Source: WTJO01 sp965660165
Lineage (GTDB): Bacteria > Pseudomonadota > Alphaproteobacteria > Puniceispirillales > Puniceispirillaceae
DNA: 14,589 nucleotides
Direction: 5' to 3'
Assembly (NCBI GenBank): GCA_965660165.1
Contig: CBFHYU010000037.1
Location: 1-14,589, forward strand
Shown here one piece after another: positions 5,617 to 13,221 of this stretch (within the stretch, counting starts at the first letter, position 1; each line of letters opens with the position of its first letter). The notes beneath the pieces were generated by a model. That model ran no database searches. It saw only the letters and a program-made list of their open reading frames with translations, and had not been told where the DNA came from. The position numbers and the translations under genes are program-made.

Positions 5617-7707
5617 ATGGAAAAATTCAGTCTTGAACGAGCACTTTCACTAGAGAGCAAGTTTGACGATTCTCTTAAAACTCGACCGATTAGTGTCTGG
5701 CTGTCTAAGTTTGTTGTCGGGTTTAGTGTCGTTTTTGCGCTGTATCATTATGTGACCGCTGGCATTGGTGTGCCAGTGGATTTTTGGCACATGGGCACCC
5801 ACATGTCTGGTGTTCTTATTTTAATTTTTATTTCATTTCCCGCTTTCAAGAAAAAAAATAGGCATAATTTTGATCCCGAAAATGCTGGCATCTTTTCAGG
5901 GGTGCCCTTTTATGACTGGCTACTTATTATCATTGGGGTCGCATCGTCTCTTTATGTAGGTGTAACTTGGTACGGGTTAGATATAAATTTTCTAGGGTTT
6001 AGCTATTCTATACCTGAACAGGTATTAAGGATGGGAGTGCCGCTACCTATTGACGTTATTTTTGGAACAGCTTTGATTCTAGTATTGTTAGAGGCTGTCA
6101 GACGCACGATTGGCATTGTGGTTCCGATAATCATTCTCGTGTTTATTTGTTATGCTGTATTAGGACCATATATCCCCGTTCAGATTTTGAAACATCCTGG
6201 CCTTAGCTGGTCACTTTTTGTCAATAATATGTATTTCCCAGATCTTGGGATATATGGTGTGACATTGTGGATTGTTTCAACAGTCGTGTTTCATTTTGTG
6301 CTATTTGGTGTTCTTGCCCAAAGAATCGGTCTGGGGCAGTTTTTTGTTGACCTTGCAACTGTTGTGGCAGGCAGATATACGGGCGGGCTTGCCAAAGTTT
6401 CTGTTGTATCCTCTGCTCTGTTTGGCACAATTTCTGGATCATCAATAGCCAATACCGTGTCAACTGGATCACTGACAATTCCGAACATGAAAAGAAGTGG
6501 CTATCCAGGTCACTTTGCTGGCGGCGTTGAAGCAGCCGCTAGTGCCGGCGGACAAATTACGCCTCCGATTATGGGCGCAGCAGCCTTCGTGCTCGCAGAA
6601 TTTCTTGAAATTCCCTATAGCACAGTGGTGATTGCCGCTGCCATTCCCGCAGCTATGCACTATATCGGCGTGATGTCGATTGTGCATTTCAAAGCAAAAA
6701 GACTTGGCTTGAAAGGTCTTTCTGCAGATCAAATCCCGTTAATTTGGGAAGTGCTGAAACGGGGATGGATGACAGCTATACCTCTGCTGGTTCTGATTTA
6801 TGTACTTTTTTCTGGATATTCCCCACATATGGCTGCCTTCTGGGGTATTACAGCTGTTTTGATTGTCGGATTTATTAACCCAAATCACAGGATAGGCATT
6901 GGTGACTTAATCGCTGGGGCATCTCAGGGCGTGAAATATGCCCTTTCTGTCGGTGCAGTTTGTGCTGCGATTGGTATTGTGGTTGGCGTGGTGAATGCTA
7001 CTGGTCTGGGGTTTAGGCTCGGCTTTATGGTTACAAATAGTGCGCTTGGCATGGGTGAATCATTACTGGGCGTGTTTTCTTATATTCCTTTTATTGAATT
7101 TTCGCTTGATGATCTCACGCTGTTCATATCCCTGCTTCTTATTGCCGTTACATGTATATTGATGGGAGCTGGCCTGCCCACAACAGCTCTTTATGTGATG
7201 CTGGCAACTGTAGCTCAGCCTGCGCTTGGTAATCTGGGAATCCCCCCTCTGGCCTCGCACCTGTTTGTGCTATATTACGGGGTCATTTCGGAAATCACAC
7301 CGCCTGTTTGTGCATCTGCCTATGCAGCGGCTGGCATAGCTGGCTCTAATCCGTTCAAAACAGGACTATCTGCCTTTTCTCTGGGCATCGGTAAATTGCT
7401 TGTACCTATGGTGTTTGTATATTCGCCAGCGATGCTAATTGTGCTTGATGACTATTTTACGTGGCACGAATTTTTACATACCGTTATTACCTGTGGGCTG
7501 GGTGTGTTTTTACTCTCTGCTTCTGTCGCAGGGTATTTTCTTGTCGCAATGAATGGTCCAAGTCGCCTCTTATTTGGGCTGGCAGGTATTTTCCTAGTTG
7601 CGCCATCATGGACATCAACGGTTTACGCCATGTTCTTTGCTGCCCCTGTATTCGCAATGCAATTGCTTGGATATATGCGCACGAAACCTGCTCGATCTGG
7701 GATGTAA
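5617..7707 (+). CDS. TRAP transporter fused 4TM-12TM permease (TAXI type)
   Basis: A 696-aa inner-membrane permease in which the small (DctQ-like) and large (DctM-like) TRAP subunits are fused, as is usual for TAXI systems; it drives import with a sodium or proton gradient. Many hydrophobic segments are visible from about residue 25 to the end. Hallmarks are GTISGSSIANTVSTGS (270-285), SAGGQITPPIMGAA (309-322), the MGAGLPTTALYV segment near 520-535 and SEITPPVCASAYAAAG (558-573), the second being the symmetry mate of the ITPP loop. The frame is open from a TTG at 5563, but that start would lie inside the terminator hairpin; the ATG at 5617 follows GGGGG (5604-5608) at 8 nt and begins the protein MEKFSLERA, so it is preferred. 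The stop is 3 bp before the cupin start, indicating co-transcription and probable coupling. Confidence 0.95.
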   Translation: MEKFSLERALSLESKFDDSLKTRPISVWLSKFVVGFSVVFALYHYVTAGIGVPVDFWHMGTHMSGVLILIFISFPAFKKKNRHNFDPENAGIFSGVPFYDWLLIIIGVASSLYVGVTWYGLDINFLGFSYSIPEQVLRMGVPLPIDVIFGTALILVLLEAVRRTIGIVVPIIILVFICYAVLGPYIPVQILKHPGLSWSLFVNNMYFPDLGIYGVTLWIVSTVVFHFVLFGVLAQRIGLGQFFVDLATVVAGRYTGGLAKVSVVSSALFGTISGSSIANTVSTGSLTIPNMKRSGYPGHFAGGVEAAASAGGQITPPIMGAAAFVLAEFLEIPYSTVVIAAAIPAAMHYIGVMSIVHFKAKRLGLKGLSADQIPLIWEVLKRGWMTAIPLLVLIYVLFSGYSPHMAAFWGITAVLIVGFINPNHRIGIGDLIAGASQGVKYALSVGAVCAAIGIVVGVVNATGLGFRLGFMVTNSALGMGESLLGVFSYIPFIEFSLDDLTLFISLLLIAVTCILMGAGLPTTALYVMLATVAQPALGNLGIPPLASHLFVLYYGVISEITPPVCASAYAAAGIAGSNPFKTGLSAFSLGIGKLLVPMVFVYSPAMLIVLDDYFTWHEFLHTVITCGLGVFLLSASVAGYFLVAMNGPSRLLFGLAGIFLVAPSWTSTVYAMFFAAPVFAMQLLGYMRTKPARSGM

Positions 7708-7710
7708 GCA

Positions 7711-8058
7711 ATGGCAGACATTTCCTCGCGCGACCAATCCATCCCCTATGAATGGGGCTCAGGAGGCACTGGCTGGCCACTAATACAATCTGCAGCCTTT
7801 GAGGTAAAAGAAGAAGAGCTTGCTTCTGGCTGTTCTGAAACACGCCACAAGCATGATCATACATCACAAAGCTATTATATTTTATCTGGCTCAGCAGACG
7901 TTGAGATAGACGGAAAGACAATGCCTCTGCGTGAAGGAGACTGTATTTTTATTTCGGCTGGATCTATTCATAAGATTGCTAACCAAAGTTCCTTATCCCT
8001 GCGCTTTCTGGTGATTTCAGTGCCACCTGTTTCTGCAGACCGAATCGAGACAGAATAG
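7711..8058 (+). CDS. Small cupin-domain protein
   Basis: A 115-aa single-domain cupin, a beta-barrel that commonly binds a metal ion. The first cupin motif is HKHDHTSQSYYILSG (46-60) with H46 and H48; the usual Glu ligand position appears to be Q53 or a neighbouring residue. The second motif is GDCIFISAGSIHKIANQS (76-93) with H87 and N91, lacking the common Pro. The start is 3 bp after the permease stop and the stop is 13 bp before the DadA-like gene, so it sits in the operon between transport and oxidation. Possible roles are an isomerase or lyase on an unstable imine or keto product, or a ligand-binding accessory; sequence alone does not decide. The protein has no signal peptide, so it is cytoplasmic. 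Confidence 0.85.
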   Translation: MADISSRDQSIPYEWGSGGTGWPLIQSAAFEVKEEELASGCSETRHKHDHTSQSYYILSGSADVEIDGKTMPLREGDCIFISAGSIHKIANQSSLSLRFLVISVPPVSADRIETE

Positions 8059-8071
8059 GTTTAGAGCGACG

Positions 8072-9331
8072 ATGGCATTATCTGGTCAAACACAAGCTGA
8101 TGTGATAGTGATTGGTGCTGGTATTATTGGCGTTTGTTGTGCTTTGAAGCTTGCTGAACGTGGTCTTAATGTTGTTGTTGTTGATAGACAACCGCCTTGT
8201 GAAGGTGCAAGTTTTGGAAATGCTGGTGTCATTTCACCGTGGAGTTGTGTTCCCCAATCTGTGCCAGGGTTATGGCGTAAAATACCAAAATGGGTAATCG
8301 ATCCAGAAGGGCCTATTTTCATCCGAAAACGATATATTGCCTCTTTTATGCCTTGGGCAATGCGCTTTTTGGCTGCCGGCAAAGCAGAGAAAGTTGACCA
8401 AATAGGCGACGCTATGATGTGCCTTAGCCGTCACTCTCCGTCTCATTATAGGGACATGCTTGAAGATACAGCTGCCCTCGAACTAGTCGTGGATTCGACT
8501 TATGTGTTTATCTATAAGGAGGCTGAACAAGCTAATCTTGACCATTTTGGCTGGCAAATGAGGCTGAAACGAGATGTGCCTATTAGCCTTATCGGAGCAG
8601 CAGAATTACAGCATAGAGAGCCTGATATTTCACCAGCCTTTCAGGCTGCGATCCTTATTCATGAACAGGCTCGTGCGTTAAACCCTTCCGCTATTGGAAA
8701 AGCCATCGCACAAAAAGCAACAGATTTAGGCGTGCAGTTTATTCAAACTGAAATAAAGGCCCTTCAAAAGGATGGTGATGGCTGGGAAACGCTCTGTGCA
8801 GATGGCAAAAAATACACAGCAAGAAAGGCAGTGCTTGCAGCAGGTGTTTGGTCTGCATCATTGCTGCGCCCGTTTGGATATAAGTTACCCTTGCAGGCTG
8901 AACGGGGTTATCATCTGTTATGTCGAAATCCTGGTGTGACAATCAATCATTCAATCATGGATGTTGAACATATGTGCGTTGCTAGCCAGATGGAGGCAGG
9001 TGTTCGTGTTGCAGGAACAGCAGAATTTGCAGGCATTGAACCACCTCCAGATAACCGCCGTGCATTCATATTTAAAAAAATGCTAAAAAATGTATTTCCA
9101 AACATAAACACCGAACAGGCTGAACCTTGGATGGGGCGAAGACCCACTTTTCCAGATAGCCTTCCTTGCATTGGGCCCGTAAAAGACCTGAAACATCTGT
9201 TTGTAGCCTTTGGTCATTCCCATTATGGCTTGAGTCAGGCGCCAACAACCAGTCAGATTATTGCAGATTGTGTTACAGGTCAAAAAGCTAAACTCGATAT
9301 ACGTCCCTATAGAATTGACAGATTCAAATGA
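8072..9331 (+). CDS. DadA-like FAD-dependent D-amino-acid dehydrogenase
   Basis: A 419-aa flavoprotein of the DAO/DadA family that would oxidise a D-amino acid or a related amine to the imine/2-oxo acid and pass electrons to quinone. The dinucleotide fold is VIVIGAGIIG (11-20) with the acidic end of beta-2 in VVVVDRQ (34-40), followed by the DadA-typical EGASFGNAGVISP (44-56) and the segment PFIRKRYIASFMPW equivalents around 80-95 (IRKRYIASFMPWAMRFL). C-terminal FAD contacts are in MGRRPTFPDSLPCIGP and GHSHYGLSQAP. Length and both halves match DadA better than glycine or sarcosine oxidase. The start lies 13 bp after the cupin stop, and its stop overlaps the start of the next gene by 4 bp (ATGA), implying translational coupling to the three-subunit dehydrogenase that follows. 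Substrate specificity cannot be assigned. Confidence 0.9.
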   Translation: MALSGQTQADVIVIGAGIIGVCCALKLAERGLNVVVVDRQPPCEGASFGNAGVISPWSCVPQSVPGLWRKIPKWVIDPEGPIFIRKRYIASFMPWAMRFLAAGKAEKVDQIGDAMMCLSRHSPSHYRDMLEDTAALELVVDSTYVFIYKEAEQANLDHFGWQMRLKRDVPISLIGAAELQHREPDISPAFQAAILIHEQARALNPSAIGKAIAQKATDLGVQFIQTEIKALQKDGDGWETLCADGKKYTARKAVLAAGVWSASLLRPFGYKLPLQAERGYHLLCRNPGVTINHSIMDVEHMCVASQMEAGVRVAGTAEFAGIEPPPDNRRAFIFKKMLKNVFPNINTEQAEPWMGRRPTFPDSLPCIGPVKDLKHLFVAFGHSHYGLSQAPTTSQIIADCVTGQKAKLDIRPYRIDRFK

Positions 9332-10440
9332 AACAGAATTCTGACGTGATTATTGTTGGTGGAGGGTTAATTGGCCTTAGCGTTGCGTATGGTCTTGCGC
9401 GTCGTGGACATGATTGTGTTGTTCTTGACGCCTCAGATACCGATTTCAGAGCAGCTAGAGGAAATTTCGGCCTAGTCTGGGTGCAAGGCAAAGGGTCAGG
9501 GTTTTCGGCTTATGCAGATTGGACTATGCGTTCATCTGAATTATGGCCTGAATTACAAGATGAGTTGCAGGCGCACAATCCCAACCCTATTGGGCTTGAA
9601 CAGGAAGGCGGTATTCATATTTGCCTAAGCCAAAAAGAATATGATGACCGTGCCGCCAAGCTTGAAGAACTGCGCGCTCACCAAAATGGCCGATTTTCAT
9701 ATGAAATGCTTGATAGAGCAGACCTGCTAAAGCTTCAGCCAGGTCTTGGGCCAGATGTTGTCGGCGGGTCTTGGTGTCCACATGACGGTCACGTAAACCC
9801 ACTTTATCTACTGAGAAGCTTTCATAAGTCTTTATTGATGCATAATGGTCATGTTTATAGTGATGCGGAAGTATCTGATATTTTGCACCGAAATGGTATA
9901 TTCACCGTGCAGAGCAAGAAAGGAAATTTCCAAGCTCCTTGCGTGATACTCGCAGCAGGTTTAGGCAATCGAACCCTTGCCCCCATGATTGGACTAGCAC
10001 AGCCTGTACGACCCCAAAAAGGTCAGATATTAGTTACCCAAAAGACAGATAGACTGATCACGCTGCCTATGACGTTGTTGCGCCAAACAGCAGAAGGTAG
10101 CATCATGATAGGGGACAGCCATGAAGAAGTAGGCTTCGATACTAGCTCTACTATCGACGTTATGGCAAATATTGCCAGCCGAGCGAAACGCACACTACCT
10201 GTGCTAGAGAACCAGCAAATCATCCGAAGTTGGGCAGCCTTGAGGGTGATGTCACCAGATGGCTATCCTATGTATGACCAATCGCCCACCCATCCAGGAG
10301 GGTTTGCGATTACCTGTCATAGCGGCGTTACATTGGCTGCCGCTCACTGTTTTGATCTTGCAGCAGATATAGAAACAGGACAGCTAGGAATAGGGCTTGA
10401 GCCATTTACAGAAAGGCGTTTTGATGTTTCGCCAGCTTAA
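9328..10440 (+). CDS. FAD-dependent dehydrogenase beta subunit (opine oxidase B / D-hydroxyproline dehydrogenase beta type)
   Basis: A 370-aa DAO-family flavoprotein that is probably the amine-oxidising catalytic subunit of a membrane-linked heterotrimer with the two following proteins. The FAD fold is VIIVGGGLIG (7-16). The segment RGNFGLVWVQGKG (45-57) and the C-terminal LRVMSPDGYPMYDQS followed by TCHSGVTLAAAH are characteristic of the beta subunits of octopine/nopaline oxidase, hydrogen cyanide synthase HcnC and D-hydroxyproline dehydrogenase. The gene order beta, small [2Fe-2S], alpha supports this. Its start overlaps the DadA-like stop by 4 bp, and its last 17 bp overlap the next gene. 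The physiological substrate would be a secondary amine or imino acid (N-carboxyalkyl amino acid, D-hydroxyproline, glycine-like); the sequence does not choose between them. Confidence 0.85.
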   Translation: MKQNSDVIIVGGGLIGLSVAYGLARRGHDCVVLDASDTDFRAARGNFGLVWVQGKGSGFSAYADWTMRSSELWPELQDELQAHNPNPIGLEQEGGIHICLSQKEYDDRAAKLEELRAHQNGRFSYEMLDRADLLKLQPGLGPDVVGGSWCPHDGHVNPLYLLRSFHKSLLMHNGHVYSDAEVSDILHRNGIFTVQSKKGNFQAPCVILAAGLGNRTLAPMIGLAQPVRPQKGQILVTQKTDRLITLPMTLLRQTAEGSIMIGDSHEEVGFDTSSTIDVMANIASRAKRTLPVLENQQIIRSWAALRVMSPDGYPMYDQSPTHPGGFAITCHSGVTLAAAHCFDLAADIETGQLGIGLEPFTERRFDVSPA

Positions 10441-10717
10441 ACCAAACCACACTGATATTAATATCTTCATCAATGATGAGGCTGTGCCAGCGTCGACAGG
10501 CGAGCTGGTCGCCGCTGTTTTGGCGCGTCAAGGCATCCTTGCCGTTCACACATCACCGAAAAATGAACAACGTGGGCCTTATTGTATGATGGGCGTTTGC
10601 TTTGAGTGCATGATTACATGTGAAGATGGACGCATAGAGCAAGCCTGCCAAATTTATGCTGAAGATGGTCTGAAAATCTATCTGCCAGTAACACAACAAA
10701 ACAAGGCTGGAAAATGA
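10424..10717 (+). CDS. Small [2Fe-2S] ferredoxin-like gamma subunit of the trimeric dehydrogenase
   Basis: A 97-aa (2Fe-2S)-binding subunit of the HcnA/SoxA-N-terminal/opine-oxidase gamma type. It carries electrons between the flavins of the partner subunits. The four cysteines are C54, C59, C62 and C75 in GPYCMMGVCFECM and EQACQ, spacing C-x4-C-x2-C-x12-C, which fits the plant-ferredoxin-like cluster of this family. The ATG at 10424 is preceded by GAAAGGCG and gives the usual N-terminus for the family (FRQLKP...); the frame extends upstream to a TTG at 10397 but that start is less likely. It overlaps the beta subunit gene by 17 bp and the alpha subunit gene by 4 bp (ATGA), so all three are translationally coupled. 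Confidence 0.9.
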   Translation: MFRQLKPNHTDINIFINDEAVPASTGELVAAVLARQGILAVHTSPKNEQRGPYCMMGVCFECMITCEDGRIEQACQIYAEDGLKIYLPVTQQNKAGK

Positions 10718-12108
10718 TAATAAATAATCAATATGATTTAGTCATTATCGGTTCTGGTCCGGCGGGGATGTCTGCCGCAATAGAGGCATCGAAGCAGAAA
10801 ATGAATGTGCTGGTGCTAGATGACCAATTTTCAGCAGGTGGTCAGGTCTACCGCAATATTTTGCATAATCAGAAGGATAAAACTGACGTATCATTTTTGG
10901 GGAAGGATTACTGGTCTGGAGCAACATTAGCTGATGAATTTGTCGACTTAACTGTGGATATTTGGACACAAAGCCGTGTCTGGCAAGTTAGTGACGATAA
11001 AAAAGTATTCTTTAGCCGCAACGGAAAAGCCTATTGCGTGCAAGCAGATTTTGTCCTTATTGCGACTGGTGCTATGGAACGACCCATGCCTATTTCAGGC
11101 TGGACATTGCCAGGTGTAATGACTGTAGGAGCTGCTCAAACTTTACTCAAAACAAACAATAGTGGTGCAGACGGGGCTGTTTTTGCTGGCACAGGGCCGT
11201 TATTTTATCTGACCATTTGGCAATATTTAACAGCTGGATTTCAAGTAAAGGCGGTAATTGACACAGCGCCGTCAAAACTGCCAGTTTTGGCTTATCTGTG
11301 GCTCTTACCTGCCTTATTTCAGATAAAATTGCTATTAAAAGGGTTACAGTGGCGTTCATATATAAAAACACGTACGCAGTATATTTCAGCGGCTCAGGCT
11401 GTTTCAATTTCTGGCACTGACGTTGCTGAAACCCTCTATTTTACAGACAGTAAAGGCAGAGAACAAGCAGTTACTGGAGAGCATTTTTTCATCCATCAGG
11501 GTGTAGTTCCGAATATCAACCTAACGATGGCAACAGGGCTTCGGCACCGTTGGTGTAAGCGGCAATTATGCTGGCATCCCTGCACAGACAGCTTTGGTGA
11601 AAGTTCAGTGTCAGGTATTTTTGTAGCAGGCGATGGTCAGGGAATAGCAGGCGCTGGAATGGCGGCGTTATCTGGAAAGATGGCGATAAAGCGTATAGCC
11701 AATTATGCAAAAAGCCCTTCAATCATTTCTAGGATTTTTTCTGTATTTCACAGGGCAAAACACACAGCCATAAGACCATTTCTTGATTATGCCTTTAAAC
11801 CACCTCGCGACTGGTTGATTCCAGAAGAAGGTACAGCAATCATTTGCCGTTGCGAAGCTCTGAGCAAGGCCAGCGTTGCTGAGGCCATTAAGCTGGGTGT
11901 ATCTGGTCCTAATCAGCTAAAAAGTTTCAGCAGAGCGGGGATGGGGCGCTGTCAGGGAAGGATGTGCGGATTGACGGTTCAGCATATGATAGCCGAGCAT
12001 AATAACTTATCAGAAAAAGATGTAAGGTATTATCGGTTGCGCCCTCCAATTAGACCGCTAACGGTTGGTGAGCTATCGGCTTTAGCTGAACATGACACAA
12101 GCTCCTAA
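10714..12108 (+). CDS. NAD(P)/FAD-dependent oxidoreductase alpha subunit with BFD-like [2Fe-2S] site (opine oxidase A / HcnB type)
   Basis: A 464-aa flavoprotein subunit that pairs with the preceding beta and gamma subunits. Residues 8-18 (DLVIIGSGPAG) bind FAD; SAGGQVYR (40-47) is typical of the OoxA/HcnB/SoxA-like group; IATGAMERPMP (116-126) is the conserved GG-doublet ATG motif; GAVFAGTGPL (154-163) is the second dinucleotide fold; GIFVAGDGQGIAGA (301-314) contacts FAD. The C-terminal domain has C378, C380, C413 and C418 (CRC...MGRCQGRMCG), spacing C-x-C-x32-C-x4-C, the bacterioferritin-associated-ferredoxin-like [2Fe-2S] signature. The complex would hold two flavins and two iron-sulfur clusters. 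It overlaps the gamma gene by 4 bp and the next oxidase gene by 17 bp. Confidence 0.9.
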   Translation: MIINNQYDLVIIGSGPAGMSAAIEASKQKMNVLVLDDQFSAGGQVYRNILHNQKDKTDVSFLGKDYWSGATLADEFVDLTVDIWTQSRVWQVSDDKKVFFSRNGKAYCVQADFVLIATGAMERPMPISGWTLPGVMTVGAAQTLLKTNNSGADGAVFAGTGPLFYLTIWQYLTAGFQVKAVIDTAPSKLPVLAYLWLLPALFQIKLLLKGLQWRSYIKTRTQYISAAQAVSISGTDVAETLYFTDSKGREQAVTGEHFFIHQGVVPNINLTMATGLRHRWCKRQLCWHPCTDSFGESSVSGIFVAGDGQGIAGAGMAALSGKMAIKRIANYAKSPSIISRIFSVFHRAKHTAIRPFLDYAFKPPRDWLIPEEGTAIICRCEALSKASVAEAIKLGVSGPNQLKSFSRAGMGRCQGRMCGLTVQHMIAEHNNLSEKDVRYYRLRPPIRPLTVGELSALAEHDTSS

Positions 12109-13216
12109 CGCCAGAACAGTGATTATAGGCGGCGGCATTCAAGGTTGCGCCACGGCATATTTCCTAGCTAAACGAGGACAGCCAGTCACACTTATTGAAA
12201 AAGACCGAATAGCGCGCCATGCCTCAGGTGTAAATGCTGGCGGCGTCCGCCGTCTTGGTCGTGACCTTGCTGAAATTCCACTCAGCCTTGCGGCCTCAGA
12301 GATATGGCATAACCTGCATACGGAAATTGGAGAGGCAGCTAACGCATTTCATCCTTGTTTTTATGTGAAAGTTGCGCTTGACGAAGAAGGAAGAGAACTT
12401 GGCCTAAAGCGGGCTGATAATCTTCAAAAGGCAGGATATAAACATGAAGTTTGGATAGAAGATGATGACATAAAAGACAGATTACCTCAGTTATCGGCGC
12501 CAACATTCGGAGGTCTTTTGGTTGAGGGTGATGGCTGGGCAACCCCATGGCGTATTGTTCAGGGCTTTGCACAAGCAGCTAAATTACATGGGGCAGAGAT
12601 CATCGAGGGATGCCACGTTATAACCATGTCTCGTCATTATGAGCTTTGGCAGATACATACCTCAAACGGAGTTTATGAGGCTGATAATGTTGTAAATTGT
12701 GCTGGGGCATGGGCTGCTAGCCTAGCTGAGCAGGCTGGCGAGCCTGTTATGCCTATCACTGCATATGCGCCTATGCTTGCTGTTACAGAACCAAAGCCAG
12801 ATATTCTGCCTGCTGTGATGGGCGTTTTAGGTCATACATTATCGCTTAAACAACTAGATACAGGGCAATTTGTTATTGGCGGCGGGGTAAGAGCAAACGC
12901 AGACCTAGAAACAAGCAGAGCGGGGCTTGCCTTGCCAGAACTAGCTGAGTCTATGGCGCTTGCCATTAGGCTATTGCCTAGCCTTGCGCAGACACAGATC
13001 ATTCGCTGTTGGTCAGGAATAGAAGGGTATATGCCAGACAACCTGCCAGTCATTGGGCGTGGCACACAGACAGGGCTATATCACGGCTTCGGGTTTTCGG
13101 CTCATGGATTTCAGCTTGGCCCTGCTGTTGGCGAAGCATTAGCCGACATTGTTATGGGACAGCAACCGAGATTTTCCCTTGATCCCTTTAAGCCTAGTAG
13201 ATTTTTATCGTCATAA
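12092..13216 (+). CDS. DAO-family FAD-dependent oxidoreductase (sarcosine oxidase beta / opine oxidase-like)
   Basis: A 374-aa flavoprotein and the last gene of the operon. The FAD fold is VIIGGGIQG (10-18) with LIEKDR closing beta-2 (34-39), then HASGVNAGGVRRLGRD (43-58), a form of the flavin-contact loop seen in sarcosine oxidase beta-like amine dehydrogenases. The C-terminus has CWSGIEGYMPDNLPVIGRG and HGFGFSAHGFQLGPAVGEALA equivalents, the family's substrate/FAD region. It is of the same superfamily as the beta subunit encoded earlier but clearly diverged, so it may be a second catalytic module that uses the same gamma/alpha electron-transfer partners or a separate oxidase for a follow-up step. 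It overlaps the alpha gene by 17 bp. No terminator is visible after it; its stop is 5 bp from the stop of the convergent oxidase gene. Confidence 0.85.
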   Translation: MTQAPNARTVIIGGGIQGCATAYFLAKRGQPVTLIEKDRIARHASGVNAGGVRRLGRDLAEIPLSLAASEIWHNLHTEIGEAANAFHPCFYVKVALDEEGRELGLKRADNLQKAGYKHEVWIEDDDIKDRLPQLSAPTFGGLLVEGDGWATPWRIVQGFAQAAKLHGAEIIEGCHVITMSRHYELWQIHTSNGVYEADNVVNCAGAWAASLAEQAGEPVMPITAYAPMLAVTEPKPDILPAVMGVLGHTLSLKQLDTGQFVIGGGVRANADLETSRAGLALPELAESMALAIRLLPSLAQTQIIRCWSGIEGYMPDNLPVIGRGTQTGLYHGFGFSAHGFQLGPAVGEALADIVMGQQPRFSLDPFKPSRFLSS

Positions 13217-13221
13217 AGAGT

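Noticed and set aside
7487..7921. Open minus-strand frame of 144 codons across the permease/cupin junction
   Set aside because: It lies antisense to two well-supported genes, has low-complexity Gln/Leu-rich content and no recognisable domain.
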